From positions 215,482,373 through 215,546,372 of the forward strand of contig CP136061.1 in assembly GCA_032622095.1 (NCBI GenBank): 64,000 nt of DNA, given 5' to 3'. The position numbers and the translations under genes were made by a program. How positions within the stretch are numbered: position 1 is the first letter of the stretch; each line of letters begins with the position of its first letter. Under the pieces are notes generated by a model. It did no database searches. It was given only the letters and a program-made list of their open reading frames with translations, and had not been told where the DNA came from. The stretch is from Siphonodentalium dalli. Lineage: Eukaryota > Mollusca > Scaphopoda > Gadilida > Siphonodentaliidae. Below are positions 22,146 to 34,866 of the stretch, one piece after another.

Positions 22146-22552
22146 CAAGCCTGCAAATTGTGTGTCTGTCATTTACAGAATGAGGTCCACAGAGGGTGAA
22201 TTAGGAACCTAGGAACCTCATTCTGCTTTGGCCTCAACTGTTATGGAAGATCTAGAATCAGATTGAAGTTCCCCAGTTGAAGTTGGTGATGTTCACCCAT
22301 TAGTCACCTCCATTATGCAGTTTATCTTCTGCAAATTAGGGGATCTATAGAAACTTCCCAAAAGGGAAAAAGTAACTAAAAACAATGTTAATTTGAGACT
22401 ATAAATACTTCCCAGAAAATGAGGCCTAAGCAGAATGAGGTTCCAAGAGGGTGAATTTATTGACACTAGCCCATTGTGCATGATGGCATCACTAAATTTG
22501 CCCATTGGGGGCCTCAATTCTGCAAATGACAGACACACTATTTGCAGGCTTG
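22146..22552. mobile_element. GAGGTCC-family foldback MITE
   Basis: CAAGCCTGCAAAT starts it and its inverse ends it. The flanking 8-mers are AAATAAAC and AACTAAAC (7 of 8 equal). The centre is inverted relative to 8768-9204. Confidence 0.8.
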
Positions 22553-22626
22553 AACTAAACAATCTGAGTAATCAAGACAACATGTGCAGACATGATATAT
22601 TGGTCAGTGATAGCCCTTGCCATGCT

Positions 22627-23011
22627 TTAACCCTTTACCCAACAGAACGGCCCTGTGCCAATGCATTCTCTTATATATGCGAGTCGACCATAGGTCGCCT
22701 CGCATTGGCTTAACACATTAATAATTATAAAATTGTTAAAGAATGTAAGAAAAAATGGTAAAAAGTGTTAAAAAAAAGATTTTTTTTAGGCCAATGCATT
22801 CTCTTATATATGCGAGGCGACCTATGGTCGACTCGCATATATAAGAGAATGCATTGGCACAGGGCATAACTGTAACTATCACAATGTGGTCAAGGAGCCG
22901 GTTCCAATGATATCCATATTTGTATGGTTCCATTGAGACAGACCGAAGATATTTTAGGCTGTTGAAGCTTTATTTGGCCGGTTTTGGCCGGTTTGTTGGG
23001 TAAAGGGTTAA
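22627..23011. mobile_element. piggyBac-like MITE, shell 1, inverted
   Basis: It is TTAA-flanked. The long CCGGCCAAAACCGGCC segment lies at the right end, so it is inserted in the opposite direction to the copy at 10653. The left arm is shortened. Confidence 0.82.
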
Positions 23012-23035
23012 GACTTCTTCCATCAGTTATAACAG

Positions 23036-23462
23036 CAAGCCTGGAAGTTGTGTGTCTGACATCTGCGGAATGAGGTCCCCAGAGGGTGAATTTAGTGATG
23101 CTATCCCACACAGCGATCTATCATCACCAAATTCACCCTCTGAAGACCTCATCTGCTTAAGTCTCATCTTCTGGGAAGTATCTATAGTCTCAAATGAAAA
23201 ATGTTTTTAGTTACTTTTCCCCTTCTGTTCAGTTTCAAGATCCCCTAGTTTGCAAACGATAAAATGCATAATCGAGGTGAACATCACAAACTTCAACTGA
23301 GGAACTGATCCTTGGTCTCCCATAGCAGTTGAGACCTAAAGCAGAATGAGGTTCCCGGAGAGTGGATTTGGTGATGCTAGCCCACCATGCGGGATAGCGT
23401 CACTAAATTCACCCTCTGGGGACCTCGTTCTGCAAATGTCAGACACACTATTTCCAGGCATG
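23036..23462. mobile_element. GAGGTCC-family foldback MITE
   Basis: Full-length organisation. The flanking 8-mers TATAACAG and TATAGGAG agree at 6 of 8. Confidence 0.75.
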
Positions 23463-23470
23463 TATAGGAG

Positions 23471-23993
23471 TATACATTGGAATGGTCTAATATTCATTCT
23501 ATTTATTCAATATAAATGGTCCCCAGGTGATCAAATACATCAAGGGAAATGAAGGTGCCAAGATATATCTTTTCTGCATTTTTTATGTTTTTGCACCCAA
23601 AAATCCCTCCAAGTGGGAAATGTGGTGTACAATGGGAGGTTTGGTTCAAATCCTCACTAAATTTGATCTATTTTATCCTAATATATCGTTTAATTAGACT
23701 GTGGTGTGAGATATACATCTAAGACTATTGTTAACAATGCTGGAAAAAACCCTTAATTTTAGTGACATCGGTTCATGTTTTATTTTCGTGCTCGGGAACA
23801 AGAATGATGGCTCGAAATTCAACATTGTATACATTGTTTATCTAAATCTTATGTTTGAGTTACGTTTTAGTAAATAATAGCTCATGAGTGTAGATATTTT
23901 GCTTAAACTTACTTTTTACTGATGATCTATTTACACAAATTAAACAAATTTTTTATATCAAAACTATTTATTACTAGTGTTTAATTGCTCACT
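23471..23993. other. Intronic DNA, nothing recognised
   Basis: AT-rich sequence with no supported feature. Confidence 0.4.
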
Positions 23994-24245
23994 TTAACCC
24001 TTTCATGAAGGGAGCTGCGCTGGTACAGCATTAAAGATCCTGTGCCAGTGCATTCTCTTATATATGCGAGTCTCCCATGGGAAGCCTCACATATACAAGA
24101 GAATGTACTGGCTTACAAGATCATGGTAAATAATGCATTCTCTTATATATGCAATGCTCCCAAAGGGAGACTCGCATTTATAAGAGAATGCATTGGAACA
24201 TGGTTTTTGCAAAATTTCAGGAAGCTCCAGTCATGGTACGGTTAA
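23994..24245. mobile_element. piggyBac-like MITE, shell 2
   Basis: It starts TTAACCCTTTCATGAAGGGA and ends CATGGTACGGTTAA. Both palindromes are present. Confidence 0.82.
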
Positions 24246-24455
24246 AAATTTCATGACGGGAGCTGCGCTGGTACAGCATTAAATATCCTGTGCCAGTGCA
24301 TATATAAGAGAATGCACAGACTTACAAGGTCAAGGTAAATATTGTTAGACAATCTATTATCTTATATATGCGAGGCTACCTATGGGAGGCCACCTACATG
24401 TGCATTGGCACAGGGTTTTCAAAAAATTTCAGGAAACTCCAGTCATGAGGGTTAA
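24242..24455. mobile_element. Second shell-2 MITE sharing one TTAA
   Basis: It begins at the TTAA that closes the previous element and ends CATGAGGGTTAA. One palindrome arm is deleted. Confidence 0.8.
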
Positions 24456-24678
24456 AGGGGTAGTCCCACTTCTGGTTCATGTTCACAAACCATAAGTGTT
24501 TTGGTGAAATGAGAAACCTGACTATCAGAAATGGGGCCCATTTTCTGTAGCTTAAGGCTTTTCTGTTAGTCACGGCCTACTGGTCCCATAGACCAATCGG
24601 TGTTTGGGGTTTGCATGGCAACCCTGTGAATCCTAGAGATGATACATACAAAGTGTAAACATTGGGCAAAGGCCAAAA

Positions 24679-25257
24679 ATAATGAAAGTGTCAAAGACAC
24701 TTTAGCTCAACTTGGGAAGGAGTAAATTTTTTGCTGAGCAATGAATAGAATGATAAAGAAGGAAAATAAATTAGAGGTCACCTCGAAGACCGATATGAAG
24801 TTTGGTGATGATCGGATGAGGGATGTTGTCTGTAGGGTGTGCCAAAGAATTTAGTCATACAAAGAGTAAGATTTCAAGATGACCACTGTCGGCCATGTAT
24901 TTCAATGAATTTCGGTCAAAATAGGAGGCTCCCATCTAGAGGTCTCCCCGAAGATCCATATGAAGTTTGGTGATGATTGGATGAGGGATATGCTCTATAG
25001 GGTGCGCCAAACGATTTAGTCATTACAAAGAGTAAATTCCAAGATGGCTGTTGGTGGCCATGTTTTTCATCTAAAATCATTCAAATTTGATAGCTCCCAT
25101 CTACAGGTGATCACAATTGTTTCTGCAAAATTTTGAAATGATCCGGACATAACTACAGCCTGTAGGGCATGCTGAAGGAAAGTGTTGATGAACGGACAAC
25201 AGACGCCAACCAATGGCAATAGCTCAAACTTTACGACGTCAAGTTGAGATAAAAAGG
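24679..25257. mobile_element. Diverged tandem-core element
   Basis: The left end ATGAAAGTGTCAAAGACACT is followed by TAGCTCAACTT. About three degenerate cores follow, and the right end is CTCAAACTTTACGACGTCAA then GTTGAGATAA. It is clearly related to 17523-19263 but older. Confidence 0.75.
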
Positions 25258-25429
25258 GTTTGGTTCTCGCGCAATTTGTTTTTCAAATAAGTGAGGGATG
25301 GAAGCTTTTATTTTTAATTGTTATTTTTTTCTGCACATAGTAAGCATGGACAAAGATACCTTCCTCTGTCTGGTAATAACAAGAAAATGTGAGGGGGAAC
25401 TGTTATGCATATAAACTCATTTAATCTTA

Positions 25430-25886
25430 TGTAACAAGAGCATCGCTAGGGCGTGGCAAAATATGCCCTTTAGCCATTTTGAATTGTTCTATCGCAAAAT
25501 AAGATAATACTTTGAGCTTACATTTAAAGAAAATCTGATCTGGGAAATACACATACCAACTTTGGTTCAGATAAAATAATCCAAACTGGAGTTATCGGTC
25601 GGAAACCAAAAATGTTAATAGACGGTAAAATTCTAAGTCGAAAAAGGACCGTAACTCATGTAAAAATAATTGGACATAACCCATATACGAACTTGGCCTG
25701 TATCTTTAGCTGGGAAATACACATACCAACTTTGGTTCAGATCAAATAATCCAAACTGGAGTTATCGATCGGAAACCAAAAATGTTAACGGACGGACGGA
25801 TGGACAGACGGCTAGAAAGACGGTACGACAGACGGACGGACAGACTGATAACATAATACGACCTTTTTTCAAAAAGGGCGTATAAA
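25430..25886 (+). mobile_element. GACGGACG-tract repeat (AACAAGAG family)
   Basis: It starts AACAAGAGCATCGC. It holds a duplicated ~80-bp block (CATACCAACTTTGGTTCAGA at both 25551 and 25721), then a GACGGACGGATGG tract and a final hairpin CTTTTTTCAAAAAGG followed by GCGTATAAAA. Relatives with the same order are at 37660-38030, 42340-43175, 50800-51055 and 62609-63125. The class is unresolved. Confidence 0.6.
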
Positions 25887-25889
25887 AAT

Positions 25890-26150
25890 GGCATTGTACT
25901 AACAGTATACGACAGGGATTACTTAACATTATAGAATGCCCCTGACTTTTGTTATTGTTGTCTATAAACTGATACCTCTCCATTCTAATATGTGATCCTG
26001 AATTTCATCCATTGCCTTTCAATAGTCTGGAGTTACAATTAGTAATTTAGAGTTACTAATTGTAACAATAGCATGAGGATCAACTAATCATTTTCTTAAA
26101 TTTAGTCATCTACTTCATGTTCTACATCCACAAGTCACTTTTAACACATC
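25890..26150. repeat. Interspersed repeat
   Basis: TCTATAAACTGATACCTCTC and neighbouring blocks match 8440-8680 and 16900-17120. Confidence 0.5.
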
Positions 26151-26625
26151 TCACATATGTGACCCGCCATATCAAATCCAGCCGTAAGTTGGGATTTTTT
26201 TACCCTGTGCCAATGCATTCTCTTATATATGCGAGTCGACCATAGGTCGCCTCGCATATATAAGAGAATGCATTGGCCTAACAATTTTTTATAATTTTTT
26301 TAATAAATGTTTCTGACAATTTTTAGGACATAAAATAAAAAACATCCATTACCCTGCAGGGAGCCCCACACATATATAGAAGCATATAGAATAGTGTCGT
26401 CTGCTCATGTTTGTCTGGGGCTCTGTATGGGTGAAATTATAAAATTGTTAAAGAATACAAGAAAAAATTATTAAAATTGTAAAAAATTGTTAGGCCAATG
26501 CATTCTCTTATATATGCGAGGCGACCTATGGTCGACTCACATATATAAGAGAATGCATTGGCACAGGGTAAAAAAATCCCGACTTACGACTGGATTTGAT
26601 ATGGCGGGTCACATATATGTTAGAG
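26150..26625. mobile_element. MITE with the common palindrome in shell 4
   Basis: The outer inverted repeats contain TGACCCGCCATATCAAATCC and end CATATGTG/CACATATATG. Inside is the same double TTATATATGCGAG palindrome as in the TTAA MITEs. A ~100-bp unrelated segment (CTGCAGGGAGCCCC...) interrupts the middle. Confidence 0.75.
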
Positions 26626-27261
26626 TTCAATGTTTTGCATACTAATGTACAACACATATCTATGGACATGTCGGTAAAGACATTTATGTTCTTTAGAATC
26701 AAATTAACCCAATGTATCAGGAAATGAGGGGGCATTTAAAGAATAAGCTTGTTCATTGATATCTAGTTCATATTCAATGGGCTGTTTATTAATATAAAAA
26801 CAACCAATATACTAAACGTGAACAAAATAAATTTGTCATGAAGGTGGAGGGCAATTGAAGTTACTATCCATATTCATATTCTACAGTAAATTCATATATA
26901 TATATTTTTTTTTTCTTAAGTTTTTTTGTCATAACATCAGGCAGCGAAATAAAAATGCCAACGCGGGAGAATGCGGCTCTTTTTATTCAATCGGCGGGGC
27001 CTGAGAAACAAAACCTTTTTTTGTTTGGCCTAAGTTCCACTGGACAAACTTCTTAAACACTTGAATACGGTATAATCTTGATTCCTGATATAGTTATTAG
27101 TTAATCCTTTCTAAACTGAATGTATTCTCCCACTCATTAATACAAGTATTTATTGGAATGGTCTATTATTAATTTGGAGGGATGTTTAGGTAATAACATC
27201 AGATGACAGATAGATGAAAAGATAATACAAGTGTAGTGAAGGATTGATATTCATTGGTGGG
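26626..27261. other. Intronic DNA, nothing recognised
   Basis: AT-rich, with an ATATAT/poly-T stretch near 26896-26912. No other feature was seen. Confidence 0.4.
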
Positions 27262-27352
27262 AAATGTTCGGATAATAAGTTCAACAAACTATGATAATTT
27301 GTTTAACTTAATTATTATCTGAACATTTCCTAAGGGAACTACTCATCAATGA
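27262..27352. repeat. Short foldback repeat
   Basis: GGAAATGTTCGGATAATAAG is inverted as TTATTATCTGAACATTTCC. It is related to 2049-2119. Confidence 0.65.
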
Positions 27353-27745
27353 GTCTTTGGTATAGAACTAGGGTTCAACTAGTGCTTGAAATTTGTTTGA
27401 TTATTATACTTTGCTGTATTTCTGATGATTACTGCTTTATCAATCAAAAATATTGATATAAAAATATTATCAAATACATTGTACAGGATACAACGTGACC
27501 AGTCCAAGGACGTAAGGACATAATTTGAAGTTTTACTTCTCAGAGAAAATGTTTCTCAAATCATTGTTATTTGCTGACAATTTCCTCAAAAGTTTTTCAA
27601 TTTGAAAATCAATTCAGCTCTGTGTAGGCCAAAGACATGTCTAAATAATTCAAATTGGGAGAAGTCACTTCTATTAGATTATTAGGGAGAAATGGACTGT
27701 TATTAAGGGAGAAGTCATAAAGGCTGAAGTTTGATTTACTCTCTA
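27353..27745. other. Intronic DNA, nothing recognised
   Basis: No exon or repeat is supported. Confidence 0.35.
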
Positions 27746-28214
27746 TTAACCCTTTGAGTGCCAGGTCCGATTTTTGTATCAACCCATATACCCTGTGCCA
27801 ATGCATTCTCTTATATATGCGAGTCGACCATAGGTCGCGATGGTCGACTCGCATATATAAGAGAATGCATTGGCCTAACAATTTTTCATTTTTTGTTATT
27901 ATTTTTTACAATTTTAATAATTTTTTCTTATATTCTTTAACAGACTTATTTTGTAGGTTTAGTGCCAGGGAATCTTATGTTTTTTATGGGCATCAAAATT
28001 ATTACTATGAATAATTGGTGATAGTTTTGAGTTATAACATGCCCCTAAGGTGTTATCCAGTTTGTTTTTAAATTCGCTATAGCATGCTTAAGCATACCCA
28101 AACAAAATTCAACCTAAAAAAATTAAAAAAAATTTTTTTTAATTTTTTTAGGGCCGATTTTACACACCGTAAATTAGGGCCGATGAATTCGGCCCGTGGC
28201 ACTCAAAGGGTTAA
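27746..28214. mobile_element. piggyBac-like MITE, shell 3
   Basis: It starts TTAACCCTTTGAGTGCCAGG and ends with the inverse, finishing CTCAAAGGGTTAA. It is nearly collinear with 15832-16300. Confidence 0.88.
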
Positions 28215-28267
28215 CATCACCGTTCTGAGATCGAATAAGTATTATAAAGTTATTATACAATGATGTG

Positions 28268-28384
28268 TACAGTATGTGTTTTTCTTGTATGAGTCCAGGT
28301 TGTGGTGAAAAGTTATATTGGACGAGACACACAGTGTCGAGTCCAATATGACTTTTCACCACAACAAAAAAACACATACTGTAT
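28268..28384. repeat. Foldback hairpin
   Basis: TACAGTATGTGTTTTT and TTGTGGTGAAAAGT are inverted across a GAGACACACAGTGTC centre. No target duplication was identified. Confidence 0.65.
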
Positions 28385-28880
28385 ATTGTATAATGACATT
28401 TTTATTATCCATCTGTATGTTTAGCCAAATTTTGGGAATAAAAATTTTGCGGTTATTTAGTGGTATTTGTCGGCACTTGATTCTCTATAAATGCCTGTAT
28501 TTGATCATCAGAAAGCATGATTTGGAACAGTAAACATGGAAGTGAAAACAAAACTCAATGTGGAAGTGAAAAGTCTGCTAAATCCACCAGAGTACTGTGC
28601 GCACATCACAATTTCACCAATTCATTTGGCAATAGAGTTAATTCGTGATGTCAGAGAGTCCCGATTAAAAAGTCATATTGGACTTGTGAGGTCAGAAATA
28701 GTGTTAGTTAAGGGATGGATAATAATATGCAATACGAGAGCCCATTTATTTTACCATTATAATAAGTAAGTACGCCATTAAAATAAGTACATACACTTCA
28801 AATATGCTGTTTTGAAATATTCATATTGGTTTATATGAGAGAAGTCACTTCTCTCTGGGACACAAATAGGAAGAAGTGGC
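28385..28880. other. Intronic DNA, nothing recognised
   Basis: Apart from a single repeat of AGTCATATTGGAC from the neighbouring hairpin near 28672, nothing is visible. Confidence 0.35.
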
Positions 28881-29134
28881 CAAGCCTTGAAATAGGGTGT
28901 CTGTCATTTGCAGAATGAGGTCCCCAGAGGGTGAATTTAGTGATGCTACCCCGCATAGCGGGCTAGCATCACCAAATTCACCCTCTGGGAACCTCATTCT
29001 GGTGAGGTGTAAGCAGAATGAGGTCCCAAGAGGGTGAATTTGGTGATGCTAGCCCACTATGCGGGGTAGCATCACTAAATTCACCCTCTGGGGACCTCAT
29101 TCTGCAAATGACAGGCACACTATTTCAAGGCTTG
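28881..29134. mobile_element. Short GAGGTCC-family foldback MITE
   Basis: It is nearly the same deletion form as 13398-13651: two palindromes joined by CTCATTCTGGTGAGGTGTAA (CTCATTCTGCTGAGGTGTAA in the other copy) without the unique centre. Confidence 0.8.
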
Positions 29135-29216
29135 GTTCAAGTGGCACATTTTTGGGAGATTATATCTCTCAAGTCAACCTCCAGGCTGGTCCCTGGTGTA
29201 GGCCCAGTCAAGGAAA

Positions 29217-29678
29217 CAAGCCTGAGTTTAGTGTGCCTGTCATTTGCAGAATGAGGTCCCCAGAGGGTGAATTTAGTGACGCTACCCCGCATAGTGGGCT
29301 AGCATCACTATATTCACCCTCTGGGGACCTCATTCTGCTTAGGCCTCATCTTCTCTAGAAAGTTTCTTTATTACCAAATTTCTATAGAAACTTCTTCACA
29401 TATATTCCATTTCTTTTTTAGTTTAGTTTCTCTATATCCCCAAATTTGGCAGATGACACATTGCATAATCGAGGTTTTCAATGGGTGTACATCACAATAT
29501 TCACCATTTGGGAACTTCAAATCTGAGTCTATGTCTCCCATAGCAAATATGGCCATGCAGAATGAGGTCCCCAGAGGGTGTATTTTGTGATGCTAGCCCA
29601 CTATGCGGGATAGCATCACTAAATTCACCTTCTGGGGACCTCATTCTACAAATGACAGGCACACTATAATCAGGCTTG
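29217..29678. mobile_element. GAGGTCC-family foldback MITE, subfamily 2
   Basis: The flanking 8-mers CAAGGAAA and CGAGGAAA agree at 7 of 8. The ends are TGAGTTTAGTGTGCCTGTCA-like. The right edge is 36 bp downstream of the donor of exon 29988-29715. Confidence 0.8.
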
Positions 29679-29714
29679 CGAGGAAAATGCGAAGCCTGAG
29701 CTTAGTTTACTCAC

Positions 29715-29988
29715 TTCTCAGTCTTATATATTGACCTGGCATTCCGAGCTGCTGCGAAATTCCTGGATACAATGGAACGGACGCTGTCATCCCCATTCCT
29801 GGAGGCATGAGAGATGGGTGCCCCCCAATGGATGGCGTATGTATAGGCGACACATATGAAGCCATCGGAGGAAACGATGATGCGATGATACTGCTGTCCA
29901 CCATCTGGGGTGATGGAGAACGACCCGTGAGGTAAGCAGAATAGTCAGCAGATGTCATAGCCACAGCGTTGATCATTGGTTGAGATAC
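29715..29988 (-). CDS. Tudor gene exon: Pro/Met/Ser-rich linker
   Basis: The acceptor TTTCTAG precedes 29988 and the donor AGAA/GTGAGT follows 29715. It encodes 91 codons plus one base, starting in phase 0. The peptide is low-complexity, for example SPIHTPSIGGHPSLMPPGMG, with no domain, and leads directly into Tudor domain 1. It is probably disordered and could hold docking motifs. Confidence 0.85.
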
Positions 29989-30114
29989 CTAGAAATATAT
30001 TCAAGTGCAGGCCTCAAAAATATGGTGCCAGATATTAGCAGAATGCAGACCTTAAAATCCAACGAGAACCAGAATCACAATTCTCATTTTGATTCTCGTA
30101 AAAAGTCTTGAATC

Positions 30115-30682
30115 AAGTGTTCACGATGGCAGTAGCCATTTTAGCCATTGGTGAAAATAAATTGCAATTGGCGAAAAAATTGACCATATGGCGAAAAAAA
30201 TGACTAAAATAATGTCCTCCCAATTGTGTCCAGACATGGGAGGCGATTATAAACATGCCAGCTTAGTACTGGGTCTAATTACATCACGCGCAGCTAACAT
30301 CCGCACAACAAAAGCATCGGCACCTCGTGTATGTTATACGACCGGATGTGATTGGAGCAATTAGTAACAGGTGTGCATTGGTGTTGATTTCATATCGTGT
30401 CAATGGCAAATGCTTTGTGTTGAAATAAAAACAACTTATGAGTGGGGATCAGGGAATGATGCTTTAAGTACCGGGGTTTTCATTGCAAGTCACATTTCCA
30501 AAATGAATCGTAAGAGAAAGCTAGATTTCAGTGACCATGTTACATTGGTATTTTGAAAATAAAATGTAATAAACATTCAATTTATCTCAAAATATGTTCC
30601 AAAATAAGTGGCTAAAGCAAATGCAAAGTGGCTAAAAAAATGGCATTTGGCTAAAAGAATTTCTGGGTCAGCGTGAACACTG
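30115..30682. mobile_element. Non-autonomous hAT element
   Basis: The inverted ends are AAGTGTTCACG and CGTGAACACTG (CAGTG-type, left first base mutated). The flanking 8-mers are CTTGAATC and CTTGATTC (7 of 8 equal). Subterminal TTTAGCCA/TGGCTAAA motifs are repeated several times at both ends. Confidence 0.75.
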
Positions 30683-30732
30683 CTTGATTCCCTATGTTTT
30701 GATTCTCGCTAAATTTGATAGATTCTATGGCC

Positions 30733-30960
30733 TGAGAATGAGGTCCGCAGAGGGTGAATTTAGTGACGGTATCCCGCACAGTGAGCTGGCGTCATCAAAT
30801 ACATCTTCTGGGAACCTCAATCTGCATGGCCTCATCTGCTATGGCGAGACATAGACACAGATTTAAGTTTCTAGATGGTGATGTGCACCCATTGAGCACC
30901 TCGATTATGCATTGCGCTATCTGTCAATTTGAGGATATAGAGAAACTGAACTAAAAAATA
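30733..30960. mobile_element. GAGGTCC-family MITE fragment
   Basis: One end palindrome and part of the centre are present. The other end is missing where the next element begins. Confidence 0.6.
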
Positions 30961-30965
30961 AACTA

Positions 30966-33328
30966 AACAAGACAGTCAATGACTGTGGGGTCGCTCACCA
31001 GACTACAAAGACTGATAAGACTGGGACTCTGGAGACTACAACAGTCAGAACTTTTCATAATTACTTTAAAAGAAATAGCTCTAAACAGGATATGTGGCTA
31101 GAGAGATTTCACATATGTAGATTGGTGAAAATCCACCTTGAAATTACCAACTGTATACTACTGATCACCCCCTCCTCCTCCAGCTCAACAAGTCCCCTTT
31201 CACCGGTATTCAGACTCCCAAGTCTTAGGTTGGAATTTCACAACTGACACCTCAAACTTTCTCAATTGTTGGAAATTTCCAATCTCATAAGCGCCTTTTT
31301 CCAAAACCATTTAGACATGTTTGAAGCCCAATTATCCATGGATCCAAAACACAATACATGTAAGTCAGATTAATCAGTCAGGTGGTTCCAAGGTAGATGT
31401 TTTAATGAATTTGGCATTTCAATGATTTTATTAGACACAAAAGTGTTAACTCCCCATAGCCCCACCATTTCTTGACAAATTGACCTCATTTTAACAAATC
31501 TGAATCTCAGTCACTTAAGGATCCTCCTGATTGCTCCATACTATATGTAAGCTAAATAGTCCAACCTCTCTTGAGAAGACATTTTAAGAATTACTATAGA
31601 GACATATAGTTATGTCCCTGGTCCCACCCTATTTAACCTGGTGACCCCATCTGAATAAATTTAAATCCCAGACACCAAAGAACCCTTCATACATATGATA
31701 AATATCAGTAAAATAGACCTGATGGTCCTTGTGAAGGAAGCATATTAAGAGGGAAACTGTTCTTCGTTTGGCCCCTATTTGACCAAGTGACCCCATTTAA
31801 AAAAAATCTGAATTGCAGTCAAGGAAGAACATTCCATGCTAAATAAGCCAACCAGTTCTTGCAAACATATTTTAAGAATTACTATGTAGTGAAATAGTCT
31901 CTGGCTCTGCCCTTATTTGACTTTGTGATCCCAATTTCACAAAGGTAATTTCATACCAAATATAAGCAAAATAGGCCATTTGATTATTGCATAGAAGACA
32001 CATCATGAATTACTATGTAGAGAAAGAGTAATGTAGCTGGCCTTGCACCTACTTGACCTGGTGACCCTGATAGAACAAATCTGAACCACAATCACCAAAG
32101 GAGCAAGCCTGCAAATAGTGCACCTATTCCTACATTGTATGTGCCTGGCCTCAAGCAACACAATGTATTATACAATCAAGCCTTGAAATAGTGTGATAGT
32201 GTGTCTGTCATTTGCGGAATGAGGTCCCCCAGAGGGTGACTTTAGTGACGCTATCCTGCACAGTGGGCTAGCATCACTAAATTCACCCTCTGGGGACCTC
32301 ATTCTGCTAAGGCCCTCAACTGCTATGGCAGACCTAGGATAAGATTGAAGTTCCCCAGTTGAAGTTGATGTTCACCCATTGGACACCTCAATTATGAATA
32401 TTATATTCTGCAAATTAGGGGATATAGAAACTTCCTAGAAGGGAAATGTAACTAACAACTGTGTGGGATAGCATCACTAAATTCACCCTCTGGGGACCTC
32501 ATTCTGCAAATGACAGACCTCCTATTTGCCATGTTGAACAATACATGATAGATTGTACCTCTTATTAATGATTCTCTGACCTGCAAATGTCAGACACACT
32601 AAATTCAGGCAGTTTGTTTAAATTGCTAGCAGTATGTTTATACAAGCTGTCAGTGACATTGTATTCCTTGATTAATGACCTGTGTTTCTCTCTGTCTATC
32701 CACAAAGAGATATCTGCAATTTTAATAGAACAGGTATTAATGTTGGAAGCTGGAAATGATATCCATTGGAAGGGATGTTGGTTGGGTGTAGGCCACTGCA
32801 GGGTGGGGGTGCATCTGGGCCATGTGGGAGGGGGATGGGTAATGGAATATTTCTGTAATTTCAGAAGATTAAAGTTTCATAAATCTGCAGATGTTATAAT
32901 GGTGTCACTTTTTCAAATTTTATAACATGCTTTTTTTTTTTAGTTATGTCACTGGCTCTGCCCACATTCGACCCAGTGACCTCATTTGAACAAATCTGAA
33001 TAACAGTCCTCCAAAGACCCTTTGTACCAAATATGAACCCATTCGGACCAATGAAATTTGAGAAGAAGTTGTTGTAAGAATTACAGAGTTATGGCCCTGG
33101 CTTCGCAACTATTTGACCCAGTGACCTCATTTGAACAAATCGGAATGAGAGTCACCTAGGGAACATCCACACCAAATATGAACCCATTTGGTCTTACGGT
33201 TCCAGAGGAGAAGATGTTCAAAGAATTGTTGACGGTCGGACGGATGGACGGACGGATGGACGGACGGACGACGGACGAGGAGTGATGACTATAGCTCCAC
33301 CGGAGACTTCGTCTCAGGTGAGCTAAAA
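30966..33328 (+). mobile_element. Second tandem-core family, copy 1
   Basis: The left end has AGACAGTCAATGACTGT (a hairpin) and then GCTCACC. Degenerate ~130-150-bp cores marked by CAAATCTGAA and GTGACCCCATTTGAAC-like blocks follow. A GACGGACGGATGG tract, the hairpin GGAGACTTCGTCTC and the end GGTGAGCTAA close it. GAGGTCC-family MITE sequence is nested at about 32104-32610. A longer relative is at 46656-50787. Confidence 0.75.
32104..32610. mobile_element. Nested GAGGTCC-family MITE copies
   Basis: Two family starts (32104 and 32177, CAAGCCT...) and two ends are present, suggesting one copy inserted into another. Confidence 0.6.
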
Positions 33329-33377
33329 ACTGTTTAATTTGATAATAAAGATTTTCCAGAGATGATGTCTAGGAAAA

Positions 33378-33500
33378 CTGAGGTCCCCAGAGGGTGAATT
33401 TAGTGAAGCTACACACTGTGCGAGGTAGCAACACTACATTCACCCTCTGGGGACCTCATTCTGTAAATGTCCGGCACCATATGTTGATGCCTGTTCAAGT
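33378..33500. mobile_element. GAGGTCC-family fragment
   Basis: A single end palindrome, without termini. Confidence 0.6.
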
Positions 33501-33528
33501 GTAAGGATTAGTACTGCAGAGTGCCTAA

Positions 33529-33846
33529 AAGTACAGTAATGCTCTAATTAATCGACTCCTTAACCACAGCAGAATTATGGGTAACTTTTCAGGATTTAGT
33601 CGGAAATATGACTTGTTGCCATTCATCAGAAAGCTCTCACCGAGAGCTTTCCGATGAATCGACTCCTTCACCACAGCAGAACTATGGGTAACTTTTCAGG
33701 ATTTAGTCGGAAATATGGCTTGTTGCTTGTTGCTCGGTGAGAGCTTTCTGATGAATGGCAACAAGCCATATTTCCGACTAAATCCTGAAAAGTTACCCAT
33801 AGTTCTGCTGTGGTGAAGGAGTCGATTCATTAGAGCATTGCTGTAG
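33529..33846. mobile_element. CAGTAATGC-family MITE, enlarged
   Basis: The ends TACAGTAATGCTCTAA and the inverse through GCATTGCTGTA flank a complex palindrome in which the arm is partly repeated. It may be one copy inserted in, or recombined with, another. Confidence 0.7.
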
Positions 33847-34756
33847 TATGGGTAATTATAACCATGCCAAAGAACAACAAAATCTGATATTTAACACCCC
33901 GAGTTAAAAGGTGATATGTTCGAACAGACGCAATTTCAAAGTCAAACAAGGGCCACAACTCTGGTAAAAATTAATGAACGAAACCTGTATGTGGCTATCC
34001 TTTCTCCCAACCTGTGCTATCACCAAGGTGATATGTTCAGACAGACAGAGGGAGGGCCCTCGGCTCTACCTTTATGCCCTGAACATAACAAATAACTGTA
34101 TACACAAAGATACTAGTACTCGCTAGCAAGGTTCTCTTAAATAATTTGATAGAATCATGAAAGAAGATAAACGATTTGAAAACTTCTGACTTTCGAGAAT
34201 TTTAATTTCAATAATTTGAGTTATTTGACTGTTTAATATTACCAGTTTGAAAAAGGTTTAGTCAGCTTATCGTTCGCCATATGCATATTGTATTATAACA
34301 GTCAACGAACCAATTTACTTGTTATGATTTATCACAAATTTTGTCAAAATCCAACATGATTTCTCCAACACAAAAAAAGTTTAATTCTTAAAATGGAAGT
34401 GATTTGTTTCCGATAAAAACACATTGGTCGATCGATAGCTTGTGAGCCATGTGCTTTCTCGCAAAATAAAGACTTTAAATGTTTATAAACTGTTATTTAA
34501 TTGTTATAATGTTAATTCATTTGTTTTGATTATATTCTTATCATTGAATTATGTATACATTAATTTTCTTGCATCTTTTCAGAATAAAACAATGGGGACT
34601 ATTTCTTATGTTTTCATTCAGTGGTGAGCAAACTAATCAATGAAATGTAAACAAAATGCAAATGTCAAAGCTTTCTAACAATTTGAAGTGAACTGTAGGA
34701 CAAAACTAGCAGTTTTGGGGGGTTTATAACATAGTGCATATAATAAAAAGAACACT
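33847..34756. other. Intronic DNA, nothing firmly recognised
   Basis: GTGATATGTTCGAACAGACG and a relative occur twice near 33910 and 34030, a weak link to the GACGGACG repeat class. The rest shows nothing. Confidence 0.35.
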
Positions 34757-34866
34757 GAATAATCTCATTTGTGGCTACAAGTAAATACAGAATTTCCACT
34801 CACAGCAAGCCGCTCGTGGAAATTCTCTATTTCCTTGTAGCCACTCATTCATGAGATAATCTGGGT
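34757..34866. repeat. Foldback hairpin
   Basis: Arms around ATAATCTCATTTGTGGCTAC and GTAGCCACTCATTCATGAGA are inverted, with a centre near AGCAAGCCGCT. It is a small MITE candidate. Confidence 0.6.
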